Below, piece after piece: positions 45,530 to 54,958 of a DNA stretch of 58,504 bases. The notes below the pieces were generated by a model. It worked only from the letters and a program-made list of their open reading frames with translations, made no database searches and had not been told where the DNA came from. Made by a program: the position numbers and the translations under genes. The stretch's first letter is position 1; the number at the start of each line of letters is the position of its first letter. Origin of the DNA: Aromatoleum toluolicum (GTDB lineage Bacteria > Pseudomonadota > Gammaproteobacteria > Burkholderiales > Rhodocyclaceae); the NCBI RefSeq assembly GCF_012911005.2, contig NZ_WTVS01000035.1:1-58504 (forward strand), in the 5' to 3' direction.

Positions 45530-47425
45530 ATGCCCTCGATCCACCTGCTGTCCGACCTCCTGATCAACCAGATCGCCGCCGGCGAGGTCGTCGAACGGCC
45601 GGCCTCGGTGCTCAAGGAGGTGCTGGAGAACGCGGTCGACGCGGGCTCGCGCGCGATCGACGTGCAGCTCGAACAGGGCGGCGTGCGGCGCATCCGCGTC
45701 GCCGACGACGGCTGCGGCATCGCCAAGGACGAGCTGGCGCTCGCGCTCGAACGCCATGCGACGAGCAAGATCGCGAACCTCGACGATCTCGAGCGCGTCG
45801 GCACGATGGGCTTTCGCGGCGAGGCGCTGGCGGCGATCGCGGCAGTCGCGCGCACGACGCTGACGAGCCGCGCCGACGGCAGCGCGCACGCTTGGCGCAT
45901 CGACGGCGCCGACCGCAGCGTGGCGCCCGCGGCGCTGGGCGCGGGCACGGTCGTCGATGTCGCGGACCTGTATTACAACACCCCGGCGCGGCGCAAGTTC
46001 CTGAAGTCGGAATCGACCGAATACGCGCACTGCGACGAGATGTTCCGCCGCGTCGCGCTGGCGCGCCCCGACATCGGCCTGCAGCTCGCGCACAACGGCC
46101 GAGTCGTGCATCGCCTGCCCGCCGCGGACCACGCACGGCGTGTCGGCGCGCTGATGGGCGACGATTTCCTCGCGCAGGCGCGCGCACTGGATGCCGATGC
46201 GGGGCCGCTGCGCCTGTCGGGGTTCGCGTCACTGCCCGCGTATTCGCGCGCGAGCCGGGACGCACAGTATTTCTTCGTCAACGGCCGCTTCGTGCGCGAC
46301 AAGCTGCTCACCCACGCGGTGCGCCAAGCCTATACGGACATCCTGCACGGCAACCGCCATCCGGCCTACGTGCTGTTCCTCGAACTCGACCCGGCGGGCG
46401 TCGACGTGAACGTCCATCCGGCCAAGATCGAGGTACGCTTCCGCGAGGCGCGCGCGATCCACCAGTTCGTGTTCCATGCGCTGACGCGCACGCTCGCGGA
46501 ATCCGGTGCGGGCCTTGCATCGCGCGACGAAGCGGCGGCGGTGACGACCGCCAGCGCCGCGTACGCGCCCGCAGCGCGCGCACCGGACGAACGCCCGCGC
46601 CCCTTCGGCGGCTACGGCAACGCGCCGCCAGTGCAGGGGCGGCTGGCGATGGATTCCGCGAGCCGCAGCTACTTCGATTTCGTCGGCACCGCGCGCGAGC
46701 CCGCAGGGGCCGCCAATCTCGCTCCAGCCCCAACGCCAACGGCCAGCGCGGCGCCACAGGATTTCCGCCCGACCGCCTTCGCCCCGGCCGCGGGCCGTCC
46801 GATCGGCGCGATCGCAACGTCGCTGCCGCAGCACGCCGACGACTCCGCCCCGCTCGGCTACGCGCTCGGCCAGCTCCACGGCATCTACATCCTTGCGCAG
46901 AACGCGAAGGGGCTCGTGCTCGTCGACATGCACGCGGCGCACGAGCGCATCCTGTATGAGAAGCTTAAGACCGTCCTCGACGGCACCCCGTCCGTGCAGC
47001 GCCTGCTGATCCCGGCGGTATTCTCGGTGAGCGCGAAGGACATGGCCGCAGCCGAGGATTGTGCCGACGTGCTCGCCGGCATGGGTTTCGAGATCGCGCC
47101 CGCCGGTCCGCAGGAACTCGCCGTGCGCGCGGTGCCGGTGCTGCTCGCGAACGCGCCGGTGGCGGAGCTGCTGCGGAAGCTTCTCGAAGAGTTGCGCGAA
47201 TACCCCGCCTCGGAAGTCGTCACCGCACGCCGGAACGAACTGCTCGCGACGATGGCCTGCCACGGCGCCGTGCGCGCGCACCGCAGCCTGACCATTCCCG
47301 AGATGAACGCGCTGCTGCGCGACATGGAGGCGACCGAGCGCGCCGACCAGTGCAACCACGGCCGCCCGACCTGGACCCAGCTCACGATGGGCGACCTGGA
47401 CCGCTTCTTCATGCGTGGCCAGTAG
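45530..47425 (+). CDS. mutL: DNA mismatch repair protein MutL
   Basis: A 631-aa MutL. The N-terminal GHKL ATPase has ENAVDAGS, DDGCGI and GFRGEAL, then the VNGRFVRDK and DVNVHPAK segments. A Pro/Ala-rich linker (about 335-440) leads to the C-terminal dimer domain. That domain has DMHAAHERILYE (from residue 466), which fits the metal-binding endonuclease motif DQHA(x)2E(x)4E with Q replaced by M as in Neisseria MutL, along with CNHGRP near the end. It should therefore nick DNA itself, unlike E. coli MutL. The start MPSIHLLSD is family-typical. Confidence 0.95.
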   Translation: MPSIHLLSDLLINQIAAGEVVERPASVLKEVLENAVDAGSRAIDVQLEQGGVRRIRVADDGCGIAKDELALALERHATSKIANLDDLERVGTMGFRGEALAAIAAVARTTLTSRADGSAHAWRIDGADRSVAPAALGAGTVVDVADLYYNTPARRKFLKSESTEYAHCDEMFRRVALARPDIGLQLAHNGRVVHRLPAADHARRVGALMGDDFLAQARALDADAGPLRLSGFASLPAYSRASRDAQYFFVNGRFVRDKLLTHAVRQAYTDILHGNRHPAYVLFLELDPAGVDVNVHPAKIEVRFREARAIHQFVFHALTRTLAESGAGLASRDEAAAVTTASAAYAPAARAPDERPRPFGGYGNAPPVQGRLAMDSASRSYFDFVGTAREPAGAANLAPAPTPTASAAPQDFRPTAFAPAAGRPIGAIATSLPQHADDSAPLGYALGQLHGIYILAQNAKGLVLVDMHAAHERILYEKLKTVLDGTPSVQRLLIPAVFSVSAKDMAAAEDCADVLAGMGFEIAPAGPQELAVRAVPVLLANAPVAELLRKLLEELREYPASEVVTARRNELLATMACHGAVRAHRSLTIPEMNALLRDMEATERADQCNHGRPTWTQLTMGDLDRFFMRGQ

Positions 47426-47802
47426 CGGCGTCGAGCTGTCCGGCATCCTCCCCCCAGCCGCTCCGACTATACGAACGACATTTCCCACCGTGCATCGCCG
47501 GTCGGCATCCGCCGTTCGCCGTACCTGCCCATACCAGCATTTGGTTGCAATTTCGCAGGAGTTGGCGACAGAAATCGATGGCATGCAGACGGCAGACGGC
47601 CTATAAATGTAAAGGAGCGCCCACTTGGCGCTCGCGTGTCGCCCTGTCTGCCTCATTCCGCCCGCATAATGCGGGAAATTTGTCATTCACGCTTTCATCC
47701 CATTTTGCGAAGCCCGGACGAAGCGCGCGTTTCCGGGGTTGATCCACGCGAGGACAGCAAGCACATCGACAGCATCTCGCGCGAGGCGGCTCCGAGGGAG
47801 AA
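47426..47802. other. Non-coding stretch with one hairpin
   Basis: A 377-bp gap after mutL. GAGCGCC-CACTT-GGCGCTC (47615-47633) forms a 7-bp perfect stem but has no T-run, so it is at best a weak terminator. No gene or RNA is recognised. Confidence 0.35.
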
Positions 47803-48765
47803 ATGACCATGCGCACGCTATTGATGGTGTTGTGGCTGCTGTTGGCCGGAGTCACTCCGGGGACGGCCTCGGTCCAGGTATTCATCGGCATCAACCTGCC
47901 CGTATATCCACAACTCGCACGGGTGCCCGGCTATCCGGTGTATTACGCGCCGCGGGTGGCCGGGAATTTCTTCTTTTACGACGGCCTGTACTGGGTGTTC
48001 TACGATGAAGACTGGTACGTCAGCTCCTGGTACAACGGTCCGTGGACGCTTGTCGCGCCAATGGCCGTGCCCGTGTTCATCCTGCGGATTCCGGTGCGCT
48101 ACTACCGCGATCCGCCGATCTATTTCCGCAGCTGGCGCCGCGAGGCTCCGCCGCGCTGGCACGAGCACTGGGGCGACGACTGGGCCGAACACCGGCGGGG
48201 CTGGGACCGCTGGGACCGCCGCGCCGCACCGCCGCCGGCGCCGCTCCCGATCTATCAGAAACGGTACTCGGGCGACCGTTATCCGCGCGACATCCGCGAA
48301 CAGCGGGACCTGAGCGGCCAGCATTACCGCTATCGGCCGCGCGACGCGGCAGCGCGCGAGCTCCTGCCCCAGCAGACGCCCCCGAGAACGCGCGGGCCCG
48401 ATCGCGACGACCGCGAAACCGTGCGCCGCGAGCGCCCCCCTCGCACGATGGAGCAGGATCGGCGGCGTTCGGCGCCCGACGCGGAATCCCGGCAGGGCAG
48501 CCCGGTTCAGCGGCGGGCCGAGCCAATGCAGATGGAGCCCCGGCAACGGGAGCCCCGACAGATGGAACCGCGCCGGATGGACCCCGGGCGCGAAGAGCGG
48601 ATGCGGGAAAGGGAGATGCGTGATCGCCAGACGGGTGGTCCGCGCATGAACGAGCGCCCCCCTCAGGACCGGGGAGGCCGCGCGGAGCAGCAGGGACGCA
48701 AACAGCCACCGCAGGAAGAGGAACGCGGCTACCGCGGCAGGAACGAGCAGCAGAAGGAGCGATAG
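47803..48765 (+). CDS. Exported protein with Arg/Met/Glu-rich tail
   Basis: A 320-aa protein of unknown function. A signal peptide (LLMVLWLLLAGVTPGTAS) is followed by an aromatic-rich domain of about 100 residues (YYAPRVAGNFFFYDGLYWVF, then YVSSWYNGPW), a pattern typical of YXWX-type envelope proteins. From about residue 110 the chain is low-complexity: Arg, Pro, Gln and Met dominate, with near-repeats of MEPRQREPRQMEPRRMDP. The tail is likely disordered. The start at 47803 has GGGAGAA just upstream; ATG at 47809 is as likely. Confidence 0.7.
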   Translation: MTMRTLLMVLWLLLAGVTPGTASVQVFIGINLPVYPQLARVPGYPVYYAPRVAGNFFFYDGLYWVFYDEDWYVSSWYNGPWTLVAPMAVPVFILRIPVRYYRDPPIYFRSWRREAPPRWHEHWGDDWAEHRRGWDRWDRRAAPPPAPLPIYQKRYSGDRYPRDIREQRDLSGQHYRYRPRDAAARELLPQQTPPRTRGPDRDDRETVRRERPPRTMEQDRRRSAPDAESRQGSPVQRRAEPMQMEPRQREPRQMEPRRMDPGREERMREREMRDRQTGGPRMNERPPQDRGGRAEQQGRKQPPQEEERGYRGRNEQQKER

Positions 48766-48801
48766 CGCGCGGCGCCCGTCTCGCGCCGTGCCTGGGGCAC
48801 C

Positions 48802-49233
48802 TCACGCCGACTTGTCGTCCGCCCGGTCGTCGAAGCCGACATATTGCGCGGTGAAGCTTGCCTTGCCGGCACGCAGGAAACGCTCGAAATCCCATTCCCC
48901 GTCCACGAGCCGCCCCGCGTACTCCGGCCGGAAGACGTAGGTCCACGCCGTCTCCACCCGCCCGTCCTGAAGCCGCACGACGACCCGCCGGCGCTCGTAC
49001 TCCTCGCCCTCGAAACGGTCCAGCCGCGGCCACGCGGATGCCGGCAGATCCAGATACAACACCCCCTGCACGCAGACCCGCGCCGCCGACACCATCCCCG
49101 GATAGGCCTGGCCGCGCACCGGCTGTCGCCGATACCCGTCCAGCGAGGCTGCAACGAAGCTGCAGCGCGTGCCACTCACCGCGGCCATGATGTCCTCGCA
49201 CATCAGCGAACCGTAGGTAAAGCAATGCTGCAT
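48802..49233 (-). CDS. Gamma-glutamylcyclotransferase-like (GGCT/AIG2) protein
   Basis: A 143-aa protein of the GGCT/AIG2 fold. The substrate loop TYGSLM is at residues 6-11, and the catalytic acid is probably the Glu in FEGEEYERR. The family includes gamma-glutamylcyclotransferases that release 5-oxoproline. The start at 49233 (MQHCFTYGSL) is the family form. It lies convergent to the exported protein gene and divergent from parE. Confidence 0.8.
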   Translation of the reverse strand: MQHCFTYGSLMCEDIMAAVSGTRCSFVAASLDGYRRQPVRGQAYPGMVSAARVCVQGVLYLDLPASAWPRLDRFEGEEYERRRVVVRLQDGRVETAWTYVFRPEYAGRLVDGEWDFERFLRAGKASFTAQYVGFDDRADDKSA

Positions 49234-49380
49234 GCCCCGCGCCCCCGACGACCGCAAAGCCTCATCTTAGCGGCCGCGGCGATCGCGCGGAATCGCATCA
49301 CCGCCGTGCCAGATTGCCGCCCAGCAGGTATCCTTGCACGCCTGCCGGCCTCCGCCGGCCCGCGACACAGCCCAGACACC

Positions 49381-51354
49381 ATGACAGGCAAGCAATACGA
49401 CGAATCGTCCTTCCGCGTCCTCAAGGGACTCGAACCGGTGCGCGAGCGCCCCGGGATGTACACCCGCACGGACTCGCCGGCACACATCATCCAGGAAGTC
49501 ATCGACAACGCGGCCGACGAGGCGCTCGGCGGCTTCGCGAAGAAGATCCACGTGACGCTGCACCTCGACGGCTCGGTGAGCGTCGCGGACGACGGCCGCG
49601 GCATCCCGGTCGGCCTGCATCCCGAGGAAGGCGTCCCGGTCGTCGTGCTCGCCTACACGCGCCTGCACGCGGGCGGCAAGTTCGACAAGCGCGACGGCAA
49701 CGGCGCGTATGCGTTCTCGGGCGGCCTGCACGGCGTCGGTGTCGCGGTGACGAACGCGCTGTCCACGCGCGTCGAAGTCGAAGTAAAGCGCGAAGGCAAG
49801 ATCCACCGCATCGACTTCGCCGAGGGCGGCGAGAACATCGGCGCGATCTCGGTCGTCGGCGACTGCGGCCGCCAGACCGGCACGCGCGTGCGCGTGTGGC
49901 CGGACGGCAAGTATTTCGAGAATCCGCGCGTGCCGCAGAACGAGATCGAGCGCCTGCTGCGCTCCAAGGCGGTGCTGCTGTCGGGGGTGTCGGTGCGGCT
50001 CGACATCGAGCAGGCGAGCGGGCCGGCGCTGACCAAGACCTGGTCCTACCCCGACGGCTTGGCCGGCTATCTGCGCGAGCAGGCGGGCGACCTCGAGCCG
50101 GTGGCGCCGCTCTACACCGCCGAAAAGTACGCCGACAAGGACGACGCGACCTTCGCGCCCGGCGAAGGCGCGGCCTGGGTGATCGGCTGGTTCGAACAGT
50201 CGGTTCCGTCCGAGTCCTTCGTGAACCTGATCCCGACGGTGGCCGGCGGCACGCACGAAAGCGGCCTGCGCGCGGGCGTGTTCGACGCGGTGAAGAGCTT
50301 CATCGAGCACCATGCGCTGCTGCCGCGCGGCGTGAAGCTGCAGCAGGAAGACGTCGCCGGCCGCATGAGCTTCGTGCTGTCGGCGCGCCTGCTGGATCCG
50401 CAGTTCCAGGGCCAAGTGAAGGAGAAGCTCAACTCGCGCGAGGCGGTGAAGCTCGTCTCGTCGATGATCCGCGACCCCTTCGAGATCTGGCTCAACAACC
50501 ACGTCGAGGCCGGCAAGGCGATCGCGGAGTTGTCGATCAAGCAGGCGCTCGCACGGCAGAAGAGCGCGCAGAAGGTCGAGAAGAAGAAGACCTCGGGCGT
50601 CGCGGTACTGCCGGGCAAGCTCTCGGACTGCGAATCGGAGGACATCGCCGACAACGAGCTCTTCCTCGTCGAGGGCGACTCCGCCGGCGGCTCGGCGAAG
50701 ATGGCGCGCAACAAGGAGACGCAGGCGATCCTGCCGCTGCGCGGCAAGGTGCAGAACTCGTGGGAAATCGACCCCGACCGGCTGCTCGCGAACGCCGAGA
50801 TCCACGACATCGCGGTCGCGCTCGGCGTCGATGCGCATGCCGCGCACAGCAGTCCGGATCTGTCGGGCCTGCGCTACGGCAAGGTCGTCATCATGTCGGA
50901 TGCGGACGTCGACGGCGCACACATCCAGACCCTGCTGCTGACGCTGTTCTTCCGCCACTTCCCGGAACTCATCACGCGCGGCCACATCTACGTCGCCCAG
51001 CCGCCGCTGTACCGCGTCGATGTCCCCGCGCAGGGCAAGAAGCGCCCGGCGCGCCGCCTCTACGCGCTCGACGACGGCGAACTGGCGGCGATCCGCGACC
51101 GCGTCGAGAAGGAAGGCTTCAAGCCCGAATCGATCGAAATCGGCCGCTTCAAGGGCCTCGGCGAGATGAACCCCGACCAGCTGCGCGAGACGACGATGGA
51201 CCCCGCGACGCGGCGCGTGCTGCCGGTGCAGGTGCGCGCCGACGCGCTCGACGACACGCTGCGCATGTTCACGCTGCTGATGGGCAAGGGCGAAGCCTCG
51301 GGCCGGCGCGCGTGGATGGAGGAAAAGGGCGATACGGTCGAGGCCGACATCTGA
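49381..51354 (+). CDS. parE: DNA topoisomerase IV subunit B
   Basis: A 657-aa ParE. The GHKL ATPase has EVIDNAADEA, DDGRGIP and GGLHGVGVAVTNALS; the transducer follows, then the TOPRIM domain with LVEGDSAGGSAK and the DADVDGAHI metal-binding site, and the C-terminal QLRETTMDP segment. With ParC it decatenates daughter chromosomes. The length is normal. A probable parC starts 7.1 kb downstream on the same strand. Confidence 0.95.
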   Translation: MTGKQYDESSFRVLKGLEPVRERPGMYTRTDSPAHIIQEVIDNAADEALGGFAKKIHVTLHLDGSVSVADDGRGIPVGLHPEEGVPVVVLAYTRLHAGGKFDKRDGNGAYAFSGGLHGVGVAVTNALSTRVEVEVKREGKIHRIDFAEGGENIGAISVVGDCGRQTGTRVRVWPDGKYFENPRVPQNEIERLLRSKAVLLSGVSVRLDIEQASGPALTKTWSYPDGLAGYLREQAGDLEPVAPLYTAEKYADKDDATFAPGEGAAWVIGWFEQSVPSESFVNLIPTVAGGTHESGLRAGVFDAVKSFIEHHALLPRGVKLQQEDVAGRMSFVLSARLLDPQFQGQVKEKLNSREAVKLVSSMIRDPFEIWLNNHVEAGKAIAELSIKQALARQKSAQKVEKKKTSGVAVLPGKLSDCESEDIADNELFLVEGDSAGGSAKMARNKETQAILPLRGKVQNSWEIDPDRLLANAEIHDIAVALGVDAHAAHSSPDLSGLRYGKVVIMSDADVDGAHIQTLLLTLFFRHFPELITRGHIYVAQPPLYRVDVPAQGKKRPARRLYALDDGELAAIRDRVEKEGFKPESIEIGRFKGLGEMNPDQLRETTMDPATRRVLPVQVRADALDDTLRMFTLLMGKGEASGRRAWMEEKGDTVEADI

Positions 51355-51440
51355 TCCCGCGGAGCCGCAGGCGGCGCCTTGCTGCGCCGCATCACGCCGC
51401 CTATAACGGAAACGCCCGTCCCGTTTTCGAGTAGCCCCAC

Positions 51441-52232
51441 ATGGCCACGAATCCCGTTCCCCGCCTCGCCCGGCGCCCCGGCGCCGTGCTGGTGGACCTC
51501 GCCGGCGTGTTGCACGTCGGCGAGCAGGCCATCTCCGGCGCGGTGGACGCCCTCGCCCGCCTGCGCGCTGCAGGGCTGCCGCTGCGTTTTCTCACCAACA
51601 CGACGCGCACGCCACGCCGCACGCTGGTCGCAAAGCTGCAGCGGATGGGCTTCACGATCGCCGAAGACGAGCTCCAGACCGCTCCGCACGCGGCACAGCA
51701 GCTCGTGCGAGAACGCGGCCTGAAGCCGCTGTACCTCGTCCATCCGGATCTCGCGGCCGAAATCGGCCCGAGCGCGGAGGCCCCCGATGCGGTCGTGATG
51801 GGCGACATGGGCCCCCATCTCGACTACGCGCAACTCAATGCTGCGTTCCGCCTGCTGATGGCCGGCGGCGCCTTCATCGCGATGGCGAAGAATCGCTACT
51901 TCATGGAAGAGGACGGCCTGTCGCTGGACATGGGCGCCTTCGTGACCGGCCTGGAGTTCAGCAGCGGCGTCACGGCCGAGATCGTCGGCAAGCCCGCGGC
52001 GAGCTTCTTCCACACCGCGCTCGCCGAACTGGGCGTCGCACCGGCCGACGCAGTGGTGATCGGCGACGACCTGCACGACGACGTCGGCGCGGCGCTTGCG
52101 GCCGGCATTCCGGCCATCCTCGTGCGCACCGGCAAGTTCCGTCCCGGCGACGACGACGCCCCGGACGTGCGTCCGACGCTCGTCGCCGACGACCTTGCCG
52201 ATGGCGTCACGCGCCTGCTCGCGCTCGCTTGA
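51441..52232 (+). CDS. HAD-type hydrolase (LHPP/HDHD2-like, TIGR01458 type)
   Basis: A 263-aa HAD protein with a C2-type cap. Motif I is VLVDLAGVLHVG, with the nucleophile Asp but the second acid replaced by Ala (DLAG instead of DxDG); motif II is FLTNTTR, motif III is the Lys in IVGKP, and motif IV is IGDDLHDDVG. This pattern matches the group that includes phospholysine phosphohistidine inorganic pyrophosphate phosphatase. Its stop directly abuts the pxpA stop (TGATCA), so the two genes converge with no gap. Confidence 0.8.
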   Translation: MATNPVPRLARRPGAVLVDLAGVLHVGEQAISGAVDALARLRAAGLPLRFLTNTTRTPRRTLVAKLQRMGFTIAEDELQTAPHAAQQLVRERGLKPLYLVHPDLAAEIGPSAEAPDAVVMGDMGPHLDYAQLNAAFRLLMAGGAFIAMAKNRYFMEEDGLSLDMGAFVTGLEFSSGVTAEIVGKPAASFFHTALAELGVAPADAVVIGDDLHDDVGAALAAGIPAILVRTGKFRPGDDDAPDVRPTLVADDLADGVTRLLALA

Positions 52233-53003
52233 TCAGGCGAGCAGCGGGATCGCAACCAGCTCGTAGCCGGCGCGCTGCAGCCCTTCGCGCAGTGCCCGCG
52301 CAGTCGCCACTGCCTCGGCGTCGTCGCCATGCACGCAGATGCTCTGCGCCTTCACGGGCAGGTGCTGGCCGTTGATCGAGATCAGCGCGCCGGCTTCGAG
52401 CATGTCGAGCACATGGCGCAGGCAGGCCTCGGCGCCGTGGATCATCGCGCCCAGCTGCGAGCGCGGCACGAGATTGCCGTCGTCCAGATAGGCGCGGTCG
52501 GCGAAGATCTCCTCGACCACGCGCAGGCCCGCCTCGCGCCCCGCGACCGCGAGCTGCGACAGCGCCGGCGCGAGCAGGATCAGATCCGGATCGAGCGTAT
52601 GGATCGCGCGCGCGACGGTCGCCGCCAGCCTTGCGTCCGCACAGGCCATGTTGTTCAGTGCGCCGTGCGGCTTGACATGGGTCACCGCCGTCCCTTCGGC
52701 GCGCGCGATACCGGCAAGCGCACCGATCTGGTAGATCAGCATCGCTTCGAGTTCCGCGGCCGGCAGTTCCATGCGCCGGCGGCCGAAGCCCTGCAGGTCG
52801 GGGAAGCCCGGATGCGCGCCGAGGCTCACGCCGCAGCGCTTCGCGGTCGCCACCGTCTGCCGCATCACGAGCGGATCGCCGGCGTGGAAACCGCAGGCGA
52901 CGTTGGCCGACTTCACGACCTCCAGCATCGCCGCGTCGTCGCCCATGCGCCAGGCGCCGAAACTTTCGCCGAGGTCGGCGTTGAGGTTGATGCGCTCAGA
53001 CAT
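52233..53003 (-). CDS. pxpA: 5-oxoprolinase subunit A
   Basis: A 256-aa LamB/YcsF-family protein. INLNADLGESFG at the N-terminus, SANVACGFHAGDP and VKPHGALNN are the family hallmarks. With PxpB and PxpC it opens 5-oxoproline to glutamate using ATP. The start at 53003 overlaps the end of pxpC by 8 nt. It is the last gene of the cluster. Confidence 0.92.
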   Translation of the reverse strand: MSERINLNADLGESFGAWRMGDDAAMLEVVKSANVACGFHAGDPLVMRQTVATAKRCGVSLGAHPGFPDLQGFGRRRMELPAAELEAMLIYQIGALAGIARAEGTAVTHVKPHGALNNMACADARLAATVARAIHTLDPDLILLAPALSQLAVAGREAGLRVVEEIFADRAYLDDGNLVPRSQLGAMIHGAEACLRHVLDMLEAGALISINGQHLPVKAQSICVHGDDAEAVATARALREGLQRAGYELVAIPLLA

Positions 53004-54081
53004 GCTGTGCTCCGCAGTAATGGGTGAAATCGACGCCGTGCAGGGCCCATTCGTCGCCGCGCACGACGCCGCAGATGAGGTTCGCGCCGTACAGCGCCGC
53101 CTCGTCGATGACGCCGGGCGGGCGGAAGTTCTGGATCGCGCCGACCCAGTCGGCAAGGCGCTGCACTTGCTCGCGCAATGCTGCCGCAGCCTCGGCATGG
53201 CTGACCGCGACGAAGCGCAACTCGTCACCGGGCCGCAGATGCGCGAGACGCGGCAGGTCGGCACGGATCACGGTCGCGATCTTCGGATAACCGCCCGATG
53301 TCTGGCAGTCGGCCATCAGCACGATCGGCTGGCCGTTCGCCGGCACCTGTATCGTGCCCGGCGCGACGCCATCCGACACGATCTCGGCGCCCTGCTCATT
53401 GTGCGCGAGCGTATCGCCTTCGAGACGCAGGCCCATGCGGTCCATGTCACGCGTCACCGCATAGGGCCGCGTCAGGAAGGTCTCCAGCGCCTGCGGCGTG
53501 AAGTGATCTTCCTGCGGCCCGAGGATCACGCGGATCGGCCCCGTCTCGTGATGCCACGGCGCCTGCGCACGGAATTCGAGCCAGGGGTCGCCGCGCACCG
53601 CCTCGCACTGCAGGCGGTCGCCGGCCTTCGGCGCCCTGCCCTGCACGCCGCCGATCGCCGCGCGCAGATAGGTCGAACGGCTGCCGAGTTGCGCGGGCAC
53701 CTGCACGCCGCCCGAGAGCGCGACATAGCCGACACCGTGCGAAACCCCGCCGACGCGGATGACGTCGCCCGGAAACAGCGTCGCCGTCTGCCACGGCGCC
53801 ACCTTGAGCACCTGGCCGCGCGTATTCACGACCTGAGCCCCCATCTCGCCGGCGAGGCCGATGCGCACGGTGCCGGACAAGGCCTTCAGCGACGGCCCGC
53901 TCAACCCCACTTCGAGCACCGCCGCTTCCGACGGGTTGCCGGCGAGCGCGTTGGCCGCGGCCATCAGCACCACATCGAGAGCCCCGGACACCGGCACGCC
54001 GATGTTGCGAAAGCCCGTGCGGCCGCGGTCCTGCACGCTGACGGCGAGGCCCGCATCGACCACCTCGACGACCGCGCTCAT
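52996..54081 (-). CDS. pxpC: 5-oxoprolinase subunit C (biotin-dependent carboxyltransferase-like)
   Basis: A 361-aa PxpC of the KipA/urea-amidolyase type. It has VQDRGRTGFRNIGVPVSGALD near the N-terminus, the LGSRSTYLRA segment and PIVLMADCQTSGGYPKIA. It forms the carboxyltransferase-like part of the 5-oxoprolinase complex. Its ATG at 54081 overlaps the pxpB stop (ATGA), which indicates a fixed subunit ratio. Confidence 0.92.
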   Translation of the reverse strand: MSAVVEVVDAGLAVSVQDRGRTGFRNIGVPVSGALDVVLMAAANALAGNPSEAAVLEVGLSGPSLKALSGTVRIGLAGEMGAQVVNTRGQVLKVAPWQTATLFPGDVIRVGGVSHGVGYVALSGGVQVPAQLGSRSTYLRAAIGGVQGRAPKAGDRLQCEAVRGDPWLEFRAQAPWHHETGPIRVILGPQEDHFTPQALETFLTRPYAVTRDMDRMGLRLEGDTLAHNEQGAEIVSDGVAPGTIQVPANGQPIVLMADCQTSGGYPKIATVIRADLPRLAHLRPGDELRFVAVSHAEAAAALREQVQRLADWVGAIQNFRPPGVIDEAALYGANLICGVVRGDEWALHGVDFTHYCGAQHV

Positions 54082-54845
54082 GTCGCCTCTCCTTCCTTCA
54101 GCAGCGAGGACAGATCGAAGCGGCCGGCCGCGCATTCCTGGTCGAGCGCTTCGTAGGTGTCCGTGTCGATCGCTTGCCACACGACCTGGTCGCCCGGCGT
54201 GAGCAAGGCCGGCCGACGCGCGTTGGCCGGATCGAAGAGGCGCACCGGGGTGCGCCCGAGGAGCCGCCATCCGCCCGGGCTCTGCCACGGGTAGGCTGCG
54301 CACATACGGCCGGCGATCGCGATCGAGCGCGACGGCACGACCTTGCGCGGCGTTGCGAGCCGCGGCATGTCGAGCGCTTCGGGCAAGCCGCCGAGGTAGG
54401 GAAAGCCAGGCAGGAAGCCCAGCATGTAGACGGTGAAGACCGTCTCGGTCATCAGGCGCACGACGTCCTCGCGCCCCATCCCTTTGGCGGCAGCGACCTC
54501 GTCGAGGTCCGGCGCGCAGCTCGCGTCGAAGCAGACCGGAATGTGCCAGCAGCAACCGGCCGCGGAGAGGCTGCCGCTCTTGTCGGCAAGCTCCGCGAGC
54601 AGATCGTGCAGCGTCATCGCGTCGGCGCGCAGCGGGTCGAAATGCACGGTCACCGAACGGAAGGTCGGCACCCATTCGACGACGCCTTCGAGGCGACCGT
54701 CGTTCGACAGCGTGTCGAGCAGGCTCGAGAAGCCAAGCACGCGGCCGTGGATGGCGGGGTCGATGCCATTGCCGAACTCGACGGTCCAGGCGGCGTCGCC
54801 TACGCTCAGCAGACGCGCCGGCGGGTGTGCAAGGTCAGTAGTCAT
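54078..54845 (-). CDS. pxpB: 5-oxoprolinase subunit B
   Basis: A 255-aa KipI-family protein with the typical GFLPGFPYLGGLP and PGGWRLLGRTPV segments. KipI/KipA homologues were first known as regulators of a sporulation kinase, but in this operon the metabolic PxpB role is clear. The start at 54845 (MTTDLAHPP) is chosen over an upstream GTG-type start at 54881. Confidence 0.92.
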   Translation of the reverse strand: MTTDLAHPPARLLSVGDAAWTVEFGNGIDPAIHGRVLGFSSLLDTLSNDGRLEGVVEWVPTFRSVTVHFDPLRADAMTLHDLLAELADKSGSLSAAGCCWHIPVCFDASCAPDLDEVAAAKGMGREDVVRLMTETVFTVYMLGFLPGFPYLGGLPEALDMPRLATPRKVVPSRSIAIAGRMCAAYPWQSPGGWRLLGRTPVRLFDPANARRPALLTPGDQVVWQAIDTDTYEALDQECAAGRFDLSSLLKEGEAT

Positions 54846-54958
54846 GGCGGGATTATTCCGCTGGGGAGGGCGAGCGCCCAATAACTTGGATGCGTGGCTG
54901 CCCGCGTCGTGCCGTGCAGGACGGCGCTGGCAGCCTTGCGGCCTAAAGAACGGCTTGC

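Noticed and set aside
46229-47686. 485-codon minus-strand open frame across mutL
   Set aside because: It is antisense to a complete mutL, lacks recognisable domains and has the His/Arg/Ala-rich composition usual for antisense frames in GC-rich DNA.
49267-50985. 572-codon minus-strand open frame across parE
   Set aside because: It mirrors the parE coding strand and has no domain or ribosome binding site.
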